This document shows, one piece after another, positions 4,596 through 12,587 of a DNA stretch of 17,486 bases; the stretch's first letter is position 1; each line of letters begins with the position of its first letter. The position numbers and the translations under genes are program-made. The notes below the pieces were generated by a model. That model made no database searches. It saw nothing but the letters and a program-made list of their open reading frames with translations, and was not told where the DNA came from. The stretch covers positions 1 through 17,486 of the forward strand of contig CAZSGI010000010.1 in the NCBI GenBank assembly GCA_964606465.1, given 5' to 3'. The stretch is from CG10-46-32 sp964606465 (GTDB lineage Bacteria; Patescibacteriota; Patescibacteriia; UBA2169).

Positions 4596-6314
4596 TTACG
4601 GGCCGCTCCGACCGCGCAGCAGCTGCTGCGCGGTCGGCAGGAGCCGCAGCGGCACGCTGAAGTAGTGCCGGTAGCTCTCCGCATCCATGACCCAGAGGAC
4701 GATCCTCCGCTTCCTGCGGTACACGCGCTTGTGCGTTTGGCCGCCGAGCGGTATGAAGCACCGTTTCGGGAGCCCGTCTTCGCCGGTTTGGAACCTGACG
4801 AGCTCGGCGATGGAGGGCCTCGGGCCAACGGGCATCTTCAGGAATTGTCCTGCGGGCAGGTTCCGGTGCCCGAAGAGCCACAGGTACGGCCCACACGCCT
4901 CGGGGGCGTTCTCGGACGGCCTCGAGAGGCACACCGCCCGTCCGCCGGAGAGGCCGAGCAGGCGGGCCGCTCTGGTCGGCGTTCCGTCTTCCCGGAGTTC
5001 AACGACGGCGCGTTCCGGAATCACGTCGAGCGTATTCGCGAGCGCAGCGAGCGCGACTCCGAACGGTGTCGGCACCGAGGAACCGTTGCCGACCGGACTG
5101 CGCGGTTCACACACCGCGCGGTAGCTGTCCGTGAGATCCTCGATGACCTGTTCGGGAGCATCTCCGAGGATTTCGGTTCGTGTGATGAACGCGTCCGCCA
5201 GCGCAACGGCGAGCACATCGCGCGTAAAGGTAGGGGGCATCTGTTCGACGGACACTTCAATGCTGTTCGGGTCTCGCGCGGCGTGGGAAGGTCGGGGTAG
5301 CGATCGTATGAGCTCGGCGTAGGAACGTTGTATTTCAGATTCCCGGCCCGGCACGTTGTCGCGCTGGTAGCCGAAGTGGATTGGGTGGACGGCTTCCGCA
5401 TCATGCGCCTCGCCGAGCACCATGATGCGGTACACGTACCGGTTGATCCATTCTGTATGTCCGTGCGCTCGCACGAGCTCTACGACGTCTGGGACGTTCG
5501 CGTTCTGGGAGCAGATGAGCTCTACGTACCGCGCGCTCCGATCTTCGTGGCCTTCAAGGCCCTGCCCTTCCCATGTTCCGATGGGGGAGAGAAACGCGCC
5601 CACGAAGATTCGCTCCATGTCCGCTACGGTGAAGAGGGGAAACTGCTCGAGCTGTTCGTACCCCAGCGATCGGATGCTGCGGTTGTAGAAGAAGCACGAG
5701 AGCACCGCCTTGAGCGCGACCAGGATGGCGATGCGTGCCTCTTCTTCGTCCGGTTGCGGGATGGTGTCGAACGCCCGGAAGATTCCGCCGTCGCCGTTCT
5801 CCAGATCGCGCACCGCGCGTGAGATCGGGATGCGCAGCTCTTCCACCGCATCGCCGATTGCGGCAACCGCGCGGAGCGTGACGGGGTCGACGTGCCCATC
5901 GTTGTTCGGAACCTGCGCCGCCTGACTGATGAGCGTCCGGCACGCGCGGTACAGCAAAATGGCGGTGGCATAGACGGCGGTTGCGTTGCCCTCGTCGCTC
6001 CGCTTTCTCTCTCTGCGGTACTGGTCCAGCACCCCGACTGCCTCTTGCAGGTCAGCTTCCGCGATCTCCATTCCCCTTGGCGCAACCACGATGTCGAGCT
6101 CGTTTTCTCCCGACTCCCTGATGCGGTCGAGGTACGTCAGGCGCAGGGGGGCGTATTGCTGTACGAGGAGCGCGGGCTCGGTGCCGATTGCCTGTGCGGC
6201 GAACACCTGGTACCCCCCATCCTCAAGGAGCTTGCGTACGTACGCCAGTTGCGCCAACCCCGCAACGATCGCACCACCTCCCTTCGGAAGCTGGACCGAT
6301 TCTTTCAGATTCAT
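4596..6314 (-). CDS. Unknown 572-aa protein, possible degenerate HD-GYP-like fold
   Basis: Not recognised with confidence. The start is well supported: AGGAGAG lies 7 nt before the ATG at 6314 and a near-consensus promoter lies at 6370-6398. There is no signal peptide or clear membrane segment, so it is probably cytoplasmic. Residues about 235-310 recall the HD-GYP phosphodiesterase layout: FVGAFLSPIG where LLHDIG is expected, LEGHEDRSA, VVELVRAHGHTEW where HHExWDG is expected, and YRIMVLGEAHDAEA where RILxVADAFDA is expected. The HD pair itself is missing. Residues 425-480 (VIPERAVVELREDG, then ARLLGLSGGRAVCLSRP) recall the segment that follows HD-GYP domains. The tail (520-550) is basic, with KRVYRRKRR. 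If the resemblance is real, catalysis is probably lost. A 30-bp palindrome sits at the C-terminal end of the gene. Confidence 0.85.
   Translation of the reverse strand: MNLKESVQLPKGGGAIVAGLAQLAYVRKLLEDGGYQVFAAQAIGTEPALLVQQYAPLRLTYLDRIRESGENELDIVVAPRGMEIAEADLQEAVGVLDQYRRERKRSDEGNATAVYATAILLYRACRTLISQAAQVPNNDGHVDPVTLRAVAAIGDAVEELRIPISRAVRDLENGDGGIFRAFDTIPQPDEEEARIAILVALKAVLSCFFYNRSIRSLGYEQLEQFPLFTVADMERIFVGAFLSPIGTWEGQGLEGHEDRSARYVELICSQNANVPDVVELVRAHGHTEWINRYVYRIMVLGEAHDAEAVHPIHFGYQRDNVPGRESEIQRSYAELIRSLPRPSHAARDPNSIEVSVEQMPPTFTRDVLAVALADAFITRTEILGDAPEQVIEDLTDSYRAVCEPRSPVGNGSSVPTPFGVALAALANTLDVIPERAVVELREDGTPTRAARLLGLSGGRAVCLSRPSENAPEACGPYLWLFGHRNLPAGQFLKMPVGPRPSIAELVRFQTGEDGLPKRCFIPLGGQTHKRVYRRKRRIVLWVMDAESYRHYFSVPLRLLPTAQQLLRGRSGP
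4608..4637 (-). repeat. Perfect 30-bp palindrome in a coding region
   Basis: CCGACCGCGCAGCAG (4608-4622) is followed with no spacer by its exact reverse complement (4623-4637). It encodes PTAQQLLRGR at the C-terminus of the 572-aa protein, about 10 codons before the stop. It could form a hairpin in the mRNA, a cruciform in DNA, or a dimeric protein site. Confidence 0.75.
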
Positions 6315-6369
6315 GGCGCCTCTCTCCTGTTTTTTGGTGTATGGTTCTTATGGTAATGAGCGGATGAGT

Positions 6370-6398
6370 ATTCTATAACCTTTTTGTAATTTTGTCAA
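6370..6398 (-). promoter_or_regulatory. Near-consensus promoter of the 572-aa gene
   Basis: On the minus strand TTGACA (6398-6393) is separated by 17 bp from TAGAAT (6375-6370). The leader is about 50 nt and ends with the Shine-Dalgarno AGGAGAG. This is among the best matches to sigma70 consensus in the window. The divergent plus-strand gene starts about 50 bp away. Confidence 0.82.
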
Positions 6399-6444
6399 GG
6401 TTTTAAGTTGCCATGATGGGGGCGAGGTGATACCATACTTCCAT

Positions 6445-7443
6445 ATGAGAGCGAGATTCTCTTTGCCGCTCGCGGCCATGATGGCGCTTTTGTTTGCTCC
6501 GGTTTCGCTCGCGCAGGAGGAGGCAGGCGTTGACCGCGCAGCGGCGCTGCGCGACTATTTTAGCTTTGCCGCAGAGGTGCACGTCCCACAGGAAGGGGTT
6601 CGGGACGTGGTTGCGTTCGGACCCGTGGTTGCCGTTGACAATCCGGTTGCGCACGATGTGATCGCATCCGGAGGAACGGTTGCGGTTCTCGCCGATGTCG
6701 GGGGAGACGTGCGCGCCGTGGGCGTACGGGTCACCATTGATGCGAATGTCGGGGGCAACGTGGCGATCTTCGCGCGGACGGTTGAGATTACACCCGGAGC
6801 GTCCATCAGCGGCTCGGCGCGCATCCGGGCTCAAGACGTCATCATCAGAGGCGCCATTGCCGGGGATGCGGACATCACCGCCGAAACGCTGGAGCAGGCC
6901 GGGACCGTCGGGGGCGAGCTGACCCACACGCCCCTTGCCCGGCCCGAGCAGGACGGTTCGCTCGCGTGGTTTTTGAGGGTCGCGAGCCTGTTCGGCATGC
7001 TCGTGGTTGGGTTGGTGTTGGTGAGCGCGTTCCCGGCATCCATGCGCAGCGCCGTGCACGCGTCAATCGAGAATCCGGCCAGAGATTTTTTGCGGGGGGT
7101 CGCGGCACTCCTCGTGGTGCCGGTTGCGGCGGCGGTGCTCGCGTTTACCATCATCGGGTTGCCGCTCGGCGTGCTGCTCGCGCTCGGGTACGTGGTTGCC
7201 TGGTACCTTGCGAAGATTTTAGTCGGCGTCGTCCTGGGGACCTATTTGCTGGGCGCTATCCGCGGCCGCGAGCAGGCCCAGAACGCATCCCTGCTTGCCA
7301 CCATGGTGCTCGGCGTGTTCGTGCTCTGGCTCATCATCGGCATTCCGAGCGCGGGAGGCATACTGAAGCTGGTTGCTGTGATTTGGGGACTGGGGATGCT
7401 CACCAATCTCGCGCGGCGCGCCATTCGTCGCCTTGAAGCCTAA
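6445..7443 (+). CDS. Bactofilin-like beta-helix protein with C-terminal membrane domain
   Basis: Translation from the ATG at 6445 gives 332 aa with a clear signal peptide (MRARF, hydrophobic core, PVSLAQ). A GTG at 6427 in the same frame would only add six residues before it. Residues about 50-150 are a repetitive beta-solenoid of short V/I/G-rich turns, such as VGGDVRAVGVRVTIDANVGGNVAIFA and SISGSARIRAQDVIIRGAIAGDADI, typical of polymer-forming bactofilin-type proteins. Residues about 170-330 hold roughly four hydrophobic helices (LFGMLVVGLVLVSAF, LLVVPVAAAVLAFTIIGLPLG, VVAWYLAKILVGVVLG, LGVFVLWLIIGI). The solenoid is probably outside the membrane, unlike cytoplasmic bactofilins. The stop is 6 bp from the next gene, suggesting co-transcription with the sugar mutase and a cell-envelope role. 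The promoter is unclear (TTGCCA 6408, TACCAT 6431 is weak). Confidence 0.8.
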   Translation: MRARFSLPLAAMMALLFAPVSLAQEEAGVDRAAALRDYFSFAAEVHVPQEGVRDVVAFGPVVAVDNPVAHDVIASGGTVAVLADVGGDVRAVGVRVTIDANVGGNVAIFARTVEITPGASISGSARIRAQDVIIRGAIAGDADITAETLEQAGTVGGELTHTPLARPEQDGSLAWFLRVASLFGMLVVGLVLVSAFPASMRSAVHASIENPARDFLRGVAALLVVPVAAAVLAFTIIGLPLGVLLALGYVVAWYLAKILVGVVLGTYLLGAIRGREQAQNASLLATMVLGVFVLWLIIGIPSAGGILKLVAVIWGLGMLTNLARRAIRRLEA

Positions 7444-7449
7444 CGCGGT

Positions 7450-8784
7450 ATGGGTATCAATCCGGGAATTTTTAAGGCGTACGACATCCGCGGCACCTAC
7501 CCGAACGAGGTGAATGAAGAGGTCGCGGAATTCGTTGGCCGGGGGTTTGTGGAATACACCAAATCCAAGCAGTTTATTGTTGCCCGCGACGCGCGCGTTT
7601 CGGGCCCCTCTTTGCACGCCGCGCTTATGAAAGGAATCGTGGATCAGGGGGCGGACGTTCTTGATATCGGGCAGGCATCAACTGACATGTTCTACCACGC
7701 GTGCGGCTCAAAAGGATTGCCCGGCATTATGGTGACCGCGTCCCATAATCCGGCAGAGTACAACGGATTTAAACTCGTCAAAAAGATGCCGGATCTGGTG
7801 AGCGGGGAGGATTTTCGTGATGCGGTTATTGGCAAAGATTTGCCTGGAGCATCTCAAAAAGGTTCAGTGCGCGAGCTTGATATCAAAGACGAGTACGGAA
7901 AGAAGATGCGGTCGTTAATTGACACGAGCGCCATTCCCCGGGGACTGACGATTGTGGTTGACCCGGCAAATGGCATGGGCGGGGTTGCGTATGACATCGC
8001 GTACAGCGGTTTGCCGGTGCATACGGTCAAGCTGTTCTTTGAGCCGGACGGTACGTTCCCGAACCATGGGGGCGATCCCCTGAAAGAAGAAAACCGGCGC
8101 GACCTGTGCAGCCGCGTGAAAGCGGAAGGCGCTGATCTGGGGTTTGCGTTTGATACGGACGCTGACCGGTTTTTTGCGGTTGATGCGACAGGCACGTACG
8201 TGCCCAACGACTTTCTCGGTGCTCTGCTCGCCAAGTACCTGATCGAGAAGCACGGGGGCGGCACCGTTGTGACGGACGCGCTCATTGGCTGGGCAATGCG
8301 GGATTTGGCCAAGGCGGCCGGAGGAAGCGTCTACATGTCCCGCGTGGGGCACGTGTTCATCAAGCGGGAAATGGACAAGAACAAGGCACTGTTCGGCGTT
8401 GAGAAAAGCGGGCACTACTATTTGCCGGATTTTTACTCTGCGGAAACCGCAGTGGGCACGTCCTTAATGCTTCTGGAGATGCTCGGACACTGCAATAAGC
8501 CGCTCCATGAGCTCACTCGCCCTCTGCGTGCAAAGTACCACATGATTGAGCAAATGAATTCCGAGGTCAAGGATCCGGACGCAGTGCTTGAGCGTGTCAA
8601 AGAAGCTTACCAGCCAACGTGCGAGATTCAGGAATTGGACGGAATTTCCATCATTGCCGAAAATTGGCACGCGAACGTGCGCAAATCAAACACCGAACCC
8701 CTGGTTCGGCTGAATGTTGAGGCGCTTGACAGGAGGCTGATGGAGGAAAAGCGGGATGAGCTGCTTGAGCTGATTCGGGCGTAA
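7450..8784 (+). CDS. manB: Phosphomannomutase/phosphoglucomutase
   Basis: This alpha-D-phosphohexomutase family enzyme moves phosphate between C1 and C6 of hexose phosphates, feeding nucleotide-sugar and surface polysaccharide synthesis. The 444-aa product carries all four active-site elements: the phosphoserine loop TASHNPAEYNGFK (Ser98), the metal loop DTDADRF (235-241), the sugar loop GVEKSGHYY and the phosphate-binding loop RKSNTEPLVR near the C-terminus. Two small departures are seen: DGDADR reads DTDADR and GGExSGH reads GVEKSGH. Length and domain order match PMM/PGM rather than GlmM. Substrate choice cannot be read from sequence, so the symbol is provisional. It follows the bactofilin-like gene by 6 bp with no Shine-Dalgarno sequence, so it is probably translationally coupled. 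It ends 1 bp from the convergent trpS stop. Confidence 0.92.
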   Translation: MGINPGIFKAYDIRGTYPNEVNEEVAEFVGRGFVEYTKSKQFIVARDARVSGPSLHAALMKGIVDQGADVLDIGQASTDMFYHACGSKGLPGIMVTASHNPAEYNGFKLVKKMPDLVSGEDFRDAVIGKDLPGASQKGSVRELDIKDEYGKKMRSLIDTSAIPRGLTIVVDPANGMGGVAYDIAYSGLPVHTVKLFFEPDGTFPNHGGDPLKEENRRDLCSRVKAEGADLGFAFDTDADRFFAVDATGTYVPNDFLGALLAKYLIEKHGGGTVVTDALIGWAMRDLAKAAGGSVYMSRVGHVFIKREMDKNKALFGVEKSGHYYLPDFYSAETAVGTSLMLLEMLGHCNKPLHELTRPLRAKYHMIEQMNSEVKDPDAVLERVKEAYQPTCEIQELDGISIIAENWHANVRKSNTEPLVRLNVEALDRRLMEEKRDELLELIRA

Positions 8785-8785
8785 T

Positions 8786-9760
8786 TTAACGTACCCCAAT
8801 TTTTTTCCGCACCTTTTCCATGGTTGCGCGCGCTTGTTTTTGCGCGCGTTCGGCTCCCGCAATCAGAATCTCGCCCACGCGCTCGCGTTCTTTCTCAAGT
8901 TTGGCGCGGCGTTCGCGGATTGGTTTCAAATGGCTGATGATGGTGTTCGCAACCACATCTTTCAAGTCAGAATACTGCAGCGCGCCTTTTTTGTGCTGGC
9001 TCTTGAGTTCTCTGACGAGATCTTCGCCGGCCAGAGCTTCCAAAATGCCAAACAAATTTTCAACTCCCGGCGATTTTTCCCCGCCGCTCGTTGCAGTCAC
9101 GGCAGCGCGGACTTTCTTTTTAATTACGTTCGGAGAGTTGGTAAGCGCGATGTAGTGCTTGTCTCCGAGGGATTTGGACATCTTCTTTGTTGGGTCGGCT
9201 AAGGACATCACGCGCGCCTGTTTGGTCAATAGCGGTTTTGGTTCAGGGAACAGTTTGCCAAACGTCTTGTTAAATTTTCTGGCAATCGCGCGCATCAGCT
9301 CAACGTGCTGGACCTGGTCTTCGCCCACCGGAACCAGGTTTGCTTTGTAGAGCAGCACATCAGCGGCTTGGAGTATGGGGTACGTGAACAAACCCGCGTT
9401 CACATTGTCTTTGTGCTGTTTGGACTTGTCTTTGTACTGCGTCATCCGTTCCAGCTCTGCTATGGGAGTGATGGTATTAAAAATCCACGCAAGCTCCGCG
9501 TGCTCCGGAACTTGCGATTGCACGAAGAGCGTAGCTTTATCCGGGTCAATGCCGCAGGCCAAAAGGTCTAACGCGAGCTCACTGATCCGGTCAGGCAGCT
9601 TCTTGGGGTCATACTCAATCGTCAGTGCGTGGTAGTCCACAATGCAGAACATGGCCACATGCTCGTGCTGTAAATCAACCCACTGCTTGATGGCGCCCAA
9701 GTAGTTGCCGAGGTGCAGAGCGCCGGTTGGCTGGATGCCGGAAAAGATGAGATTTTTCAT
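8786..9760 (-). CDS. trpS: Tryptophanyl-tRNA synthetase
   Basis: TrpS charges tRNA-Trp. Translation from the ATG at 9758-9760 gives 324 aa, matching the usual 325-335 aa; the in-frame extension to 10006 covers the opposite-strand gene and has no family match. The class I signature PTGALHLGN (11-19, HIGH-like) and KMSKS (193-197) are present, with GEDQVQHVEL and the tryptophan-pocket region FCIVDYHALT. There is no Shine-Dalgarno sequence (GTAAC precedes ATG). The 3' end converges on the mutase gene with 1 bp between stops and no terminator in the gap. The upstream 110 bp is shared with the divergent zinc-ribbon gene. Confidence 0.96.
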   Translation of the reverse strand: MKNLIFSGIQPTGALHLGNYLGAIKQWVDLQHEHVAMFCIVDYHALTIEYDPKKLPDRISELALDLLACGIDPDKATLFVQSQVPEHAELAWIFNTITPIAELERMTQYKDKSKQHKDNVNAGLFTYPILQAADVLLYKANLVPVGEDQVQHVELMRAIARKFNKTFGKLFPEPKPLLTKQARVMSLADPTKKMSKSLGDKHYIALTNSPNVIKKKVRAAVTATSGGEKSPGVENLFGILEALAGEDLVRELKSQHKKGALQYSDLKDVVANTIISHLKPIRERRAKLEKERERVGEILIAGAERAQKQARATMEKVRKKIGVR

Positions 9761-9787
9761 GTTACTTTTTTTGAGGTATGGGGCGTA

Positions 9788-9816
9788 TTGACGGAAACAA
9801 GCCAGTGGTATATACG
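9788..9816 (+). promoter_or_regulatory. Promoter of the zinc-ribbon gene
   Basis: TTGACG (9788-9793) is followed after 17 bp by TATACG (9811-9816), or after 15 bp by TATATA (9809-9814). The leader to the ATG at 9869 is about 50 nt. The self-complementary TATATA could also serve a minus-strand promoter for trpS, but no good -35 was found there. Confidence 0.6.
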
Positions 9817-9868
9817 TTACAGTAGCAACATTCGCACCTTGTGTCCAACCTTTGCCAAGGAGCGTTGC

Positions 9869-10195
9869 ATGAACAAATTGTTCGCCGCGCCGCTTCCGGG
9901 CGGAACGTACGCGCGGCTTGCATGCCAGCAGTGGGAGCATGGCCCGCCGGTGCCGCTTGACTGCCGATGGTGCTACAGCCGTCTCGGTTTTGATCGGGTT
10001 CCGCACCCGCAGTCAGTTTTCATGAAGCGCGGTGGCGTTTATTACTGCGTCGCCTGCGGCAATCGTCTGCCTTGGGATCCGGAAGAGAGTAGGTTCCGTT
10101 TCTGGATTACCGAACTGCCGGATGCCGCGGTGTGGGCCGCGCGCGCTAAACTGTTGGAGTTTCTGGACCGGCGTGTGCGTGCTCGTTCGCCATGA
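9869..10195 (+). CDS. Small zinc-ribbon protein of unknown function
   Basis: The 108-aa protein has two CxxC pairs, CRWC (Cys32 and Cys35) and CVAC (Cys60 and Cys63), spaced like a single zinc ribbon. The first half is otherwise undistinguished, and the C-terminal 30 residues (AAVWAARAKLLEFLDRRVRARS) form a basic amphipathic helix. The ATG at 9869 is chosen because AAGGAG (9857-9862) sits 6 nt upstream; the frame is open back to 9713, but that part overlaps trpS and its leader. It is a stand-alone gene with its own promoter and a terminator overlapping the stop codon. A nucleic-acid-binding role is plausible from the ribbon and the basic helix but is only a guess. Confidence 0.8.
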   Translation: MNKLFAAPLPGGTYARLACQQWEHGPPVPLDCRWCYSRLGFDRVPHPQSVFMKRGGVYYCVACGNRLPWDPEESRFRFWITELPDAAVWAARAKLLEFLDRRVRARSP

Positions 10196-10227
10196 GAGCC
10201 GAGGAATCCCCGGCTCTCTCTTTTTTT
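10194..10227 (+). terminator. Rho-independent terminator of the zinc-ribbon gene
   Basis: GAGAGCCG (10194-10201) pairs with CGGCTCTC (10211-10218) around a 9-nt loop, followed by TC and seven Ts. The stem begins inside the TGA stop codon. Confidence 0.9.
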
Positions 10228-10260
10228 GCTTCGCGTGCCTCGTTCAGCGCAGCGCTTGGC

Positions 10261-12000
10261 TTACACCTTGAGTACCACGGGCAGGACCATTGGTTCACGT
10301 TCGGTTTCCTTGAACAGGAACTTACCGAGGTCGTCCCGAAGCTTGGCGCGGATGTCGCCCCAGTCCTCGCTCTTCTTGGGCATCTTTTTCTGTAAGATTC
10401 CCTCGGTGGTCTTTTTCACGCGGTTGCGGATGTCAGCCATGAGCTTTTCCGAGGTTTTGATGTGGATGAACCCGCGCGTGATGATGTCCGGGTTGTTGAT
10501 GACCTTGCGCGCCCTGGTGTCAACCTGCACCACGACCACGACCATGCCGTCTGAGGCCATGACCTGCCGATCCTTGAGCACCACGTTCCCCACGTCCCCA
10601 ATGCCCAGTCCATCCACGAACACGGAGCTCGTGTCCACCTTTGCGTCCGTGGCTTGGGCGCCGCGCGAATCGAACTCCGCGACCTGCCCGTTGTCGAGCA
10701 CCAGAATCTTTTCGCCTTTCAAGCCGTTGTCGCGCGCGAGTTTGGCCGCCTCGCGCAGCATGTAGTGGTACGCGTACACCGGGATGAAGTAGTCTGGCTT
10801 CACCGTGTTCAAGATGAAAGCGATGTCCTCGCGGTTGCCGTGTCCCGAGACGTGGATGTCCATGAGCTCCCCGTGGATCACGTTGTCGGACTGGCGGTAG
10901 AGCTCATCCTTGAGTTTCTGGATGGTCGCCTCGTTGCCCGGAATGATTGAGGAGGAGAGGATCACGGTGTCGATTTTCTTGAGGCGCACGTTCTTGTGGC
11001 TGCCCGTGATGATGCGGGAGAGCACGGCATTTCCCTCGCCCTGGGCGCCGGTGGCGATGACGATAATTTTTTGGTCCGGGTAGTCGTCGATTTGGTTGAT
11101 TTTGATCAGGGTTCCCTTTTTGGCTTTGATGTACCCCAAGGAGCCCGCGATCTCAATGTTCATCTTCATGCTGTACCCGTCGAGCGCGACTTTTTTGTTG
11201 AACCGCTCCGCAGCAGCAATGATCCAGCCGATGCGCTCAATCTGCGAGGCGAACGTGCCGATGATGATCCTGCCTGGCGCGGTGCGGATGAGGGTTTCCA
11301 GGTTCTTCTTCATCTCGTCCTGGGTCGCGCTCGTGCGCACGTCAATGGCGCCGAGCGACTCCAGCATCAGGATGCTCGGCCGCTTAACCTGCGCGAGGTG
11401 CCGGTAGTCCACGATGGGTCTGCCGCTTTTCGCGTCCCGCTCCAACGTCCAGTCTCCGGGGTGGATGACGGTTCCCGCGGGCGTTTCCAGAATCACGCCC
11501 ACCGCGTCCATGATGGAGTGCTCAACCTGGAAGAACCTGATCCGGAACGCGCCAAAACTGAACCGGTCAGAGAGCGATTGAATGGTGATGGTTTTGAGGC
11601 GGCTCGATGATTTTGGCTCGTAATCTTCCTGCCGCCGCTTCACCATGGCTAAGGTCAGGGGACGTCCCACGACCGGTGGGTAGCCGAGGCGGGAGAGGAG
11701 AATGGGGGCGGCCCCGATGTGGTCCAGGTGCCCGTGCGAGAAGATGACGGCGCGCACGTTCTTCTCCTTGCCGCGGAGGCTTGAGATGTTCGGAATGATG
11801 TAATCAATGCCGTGCTGGTCTTCTTCCGGGAACTTCAGCCCCATATCCAGAATCACGATGTCGCTGCCGTACTCAAACACGGTTGAGTTTTTTCCGACCT
11901 CTTCCATGCCCCCGAGGGGGATGATGCGCAGCTTGCGCCTCTGTTTCTCGCCGCCGCGCGGGGTGCGGCGCTGGTGCGTCTTGGTTGTTTTTGGAGTCAT
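10261..12000 (-). CDS. rnj: Ribonuclease J
   Basis: RNase J is a beta-CASP metallo-beta-lactamase with 5'-3' exonuclease and endonuclease activity in mRNA decay and RNA maturation. The 579-aa product has a basic N-terminal tail (1-24) and the metal site: SHGHLDH (His89, His91, Asp93, His94), VEHSIMD (His161) and HPGDW (Asp183). The beta-CASP parts include TFASQIERI (249-257), LDGYSMKMN, and HVSGHG (383-388). The C-terminal domain ends EPMVLPVVLKV. Departures from the textbook family are SLGA for STNA (215-218), and PVYAYHYML (407-415) where PVHGEYRML is usual, so the motif C histidine is displaced or missing. It starts 14 bp after the DUF2391 stop without a Shine-Dalgarno sequence, so it is probably co-transcribed with it. 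Confidence 0.95.
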   Translation of the reverse strand: MTPKTTKTHQRRTPRGGEKQRRKLRIIPLGGMEEVGKNSTVFEYGSDIVILDMGLKFPEEDQHGIDYIIPNISSLRGKEKNVRAVIFSHGHLDHIGAAPILLSRLGYPPVVGRPLTLAMVKRRQEDYEPKSSSRLKTITIQSLSDRFSFGAFRIRFFQVEHSIMDAVGVILETPAGTVIHPGDWTLERDAKSGRPIVDYRHLAQVKRPSILMLESLGAIDVRTSATQDEMKKNLETLIRTAPGRIIIGTFASQIERIGWIIAAAERFNKKVALDGYSMKMNIEIAGSLGYIKAKKGTLIKINQIDDYPDQKIIVIATGAQGEGNAVLSRIITGSHKNVRLKKIDTVILSSSIIPGNEATIQKLKDELYRQSDNVIHGELMDIHVSGHGNREDIAFILNTVKPDYFIPVYAYHYMLREAAKLARDNGLKGEKILVLDNGQVAEFDSRGAQATDAKVDTSSVFVDGLGIGDVGNVVLKDRQVMASDGMVVVVVQVDTRARKVINNPDIITRGFIHIKTSEKLMADIRNRVKKTTEGILQKKMPKKSEDWGDIRAKLRDDLGKFLFKETEREPMVLPVVLKV

Positions 12001-12014
12001 GTTCAGTGCGGTGG

Positions 12015-12560
12015 TTACTTGATGGTGTCGGAGACCACGGCGCTCATGGATGCCGGGAACGCCACGATGATGACGCGTTTGATGGTGAGTAGGAAGTCTG
12101 CCTCCCAGGTTGCCACCCCGATGAGGGAGAGCAACCCCGCAACCACACAGAGTGAGAAGAAGTAGGTGGAGAGCACGCGCTTTACGTACTCATCCCAGTG
12201 TTCCACAAACGTACCGCGGTAGTAGTTGTAGTAGACGAACGTGCCGATGAAAGATACGGAAATCGCGGCGAACAGCGCGATGTGCGAAGTCGGCAGCTCG
12301 CCGCCGAGGCGCCAGGTTTCTTCGGCGAAACCAACCGGCACCGCGAGGATGGAGGCTCCGATGATCACCTGCAAGAGGTCTTTGGCGAGGAATTCGGTTT
12401 TGAGCGGGTTGGTTGCGTGGCTCAGGATGTCGCGCACCTCATCGGTCACCGCGCGCGCCACGTCCACGGGTAGGGTTGCAACGTCTTTGATGGTGTCCGC
12501 GACCGTTCCGGTCACCGCTCCGAGGCTGAGAGGGATGTTTGTTTGTTTTGCTTTTGGCAT
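12015..12560 (-). CDS. DUF2391/TIGR02587-type integral membrane protein
   Basis: Translation from the ATG at 12558-12560 gives 181 aa. The middle matches the DUF2391 family as I know it: KDLLQVIIGASILAVPVGFAEETWRLGGELP followed by three more hydrophobic segments (HIALFAAISVSFIGTFVYYNYYRG, VLSTYFFSLCVVAGLLSLIGVA, RVIIVAFPASMSAVVSDTIK), about four membrane helices in all. The N-terminal 65 residues are polar and probably cytoplasmic. Function of the family is unknown. The frame is open back to 12689, but that runs through tRNA-Leu and is rejected. The start is 27 nt after the tRNA-Leu CCA end with no clear promoter between them, so the tRNA, this gene and RNase J may share one transcript. Confidence 0.85.
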   Translation of the reverse strand: MPKAKQTNIPLSLGAVTGTVADTIKDVATLPVDVARAVTDEVRDILSHATNPLKTEFLAKDLLQVIIGASILAVPVGFAEETWRLGGELPTSHIALFAAISVSFIGTFVYYNYYRGTFVEHWDEYVKRVLSTYFFSLCVVAGLLSLIGVATWEADFLLTIKRVIIVAFPASMSAVVSDTIK

Positions 12561-12587
12561 ATTAGGTATAGGTAATAAGTTTAATCT

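Noticed and set aside
6233..6244. 12-bp palindrome GCGTACGTACGC inside the 572-aa gene.
   Set aside because: It is short and GC-rich; palindromes of this length are expected by chance over 17 kb.
10996..11610. 204-aa plus-strand frame opposite RNase J.
   Set aside because: It is a shadow of the high-GC rnj gene, with no motifs, Shine-Dalgarno sequence or promoter. The long frames opposite folD (2591-3187) and the 572-aa gene (4665-5300) are rejected for the same reason.
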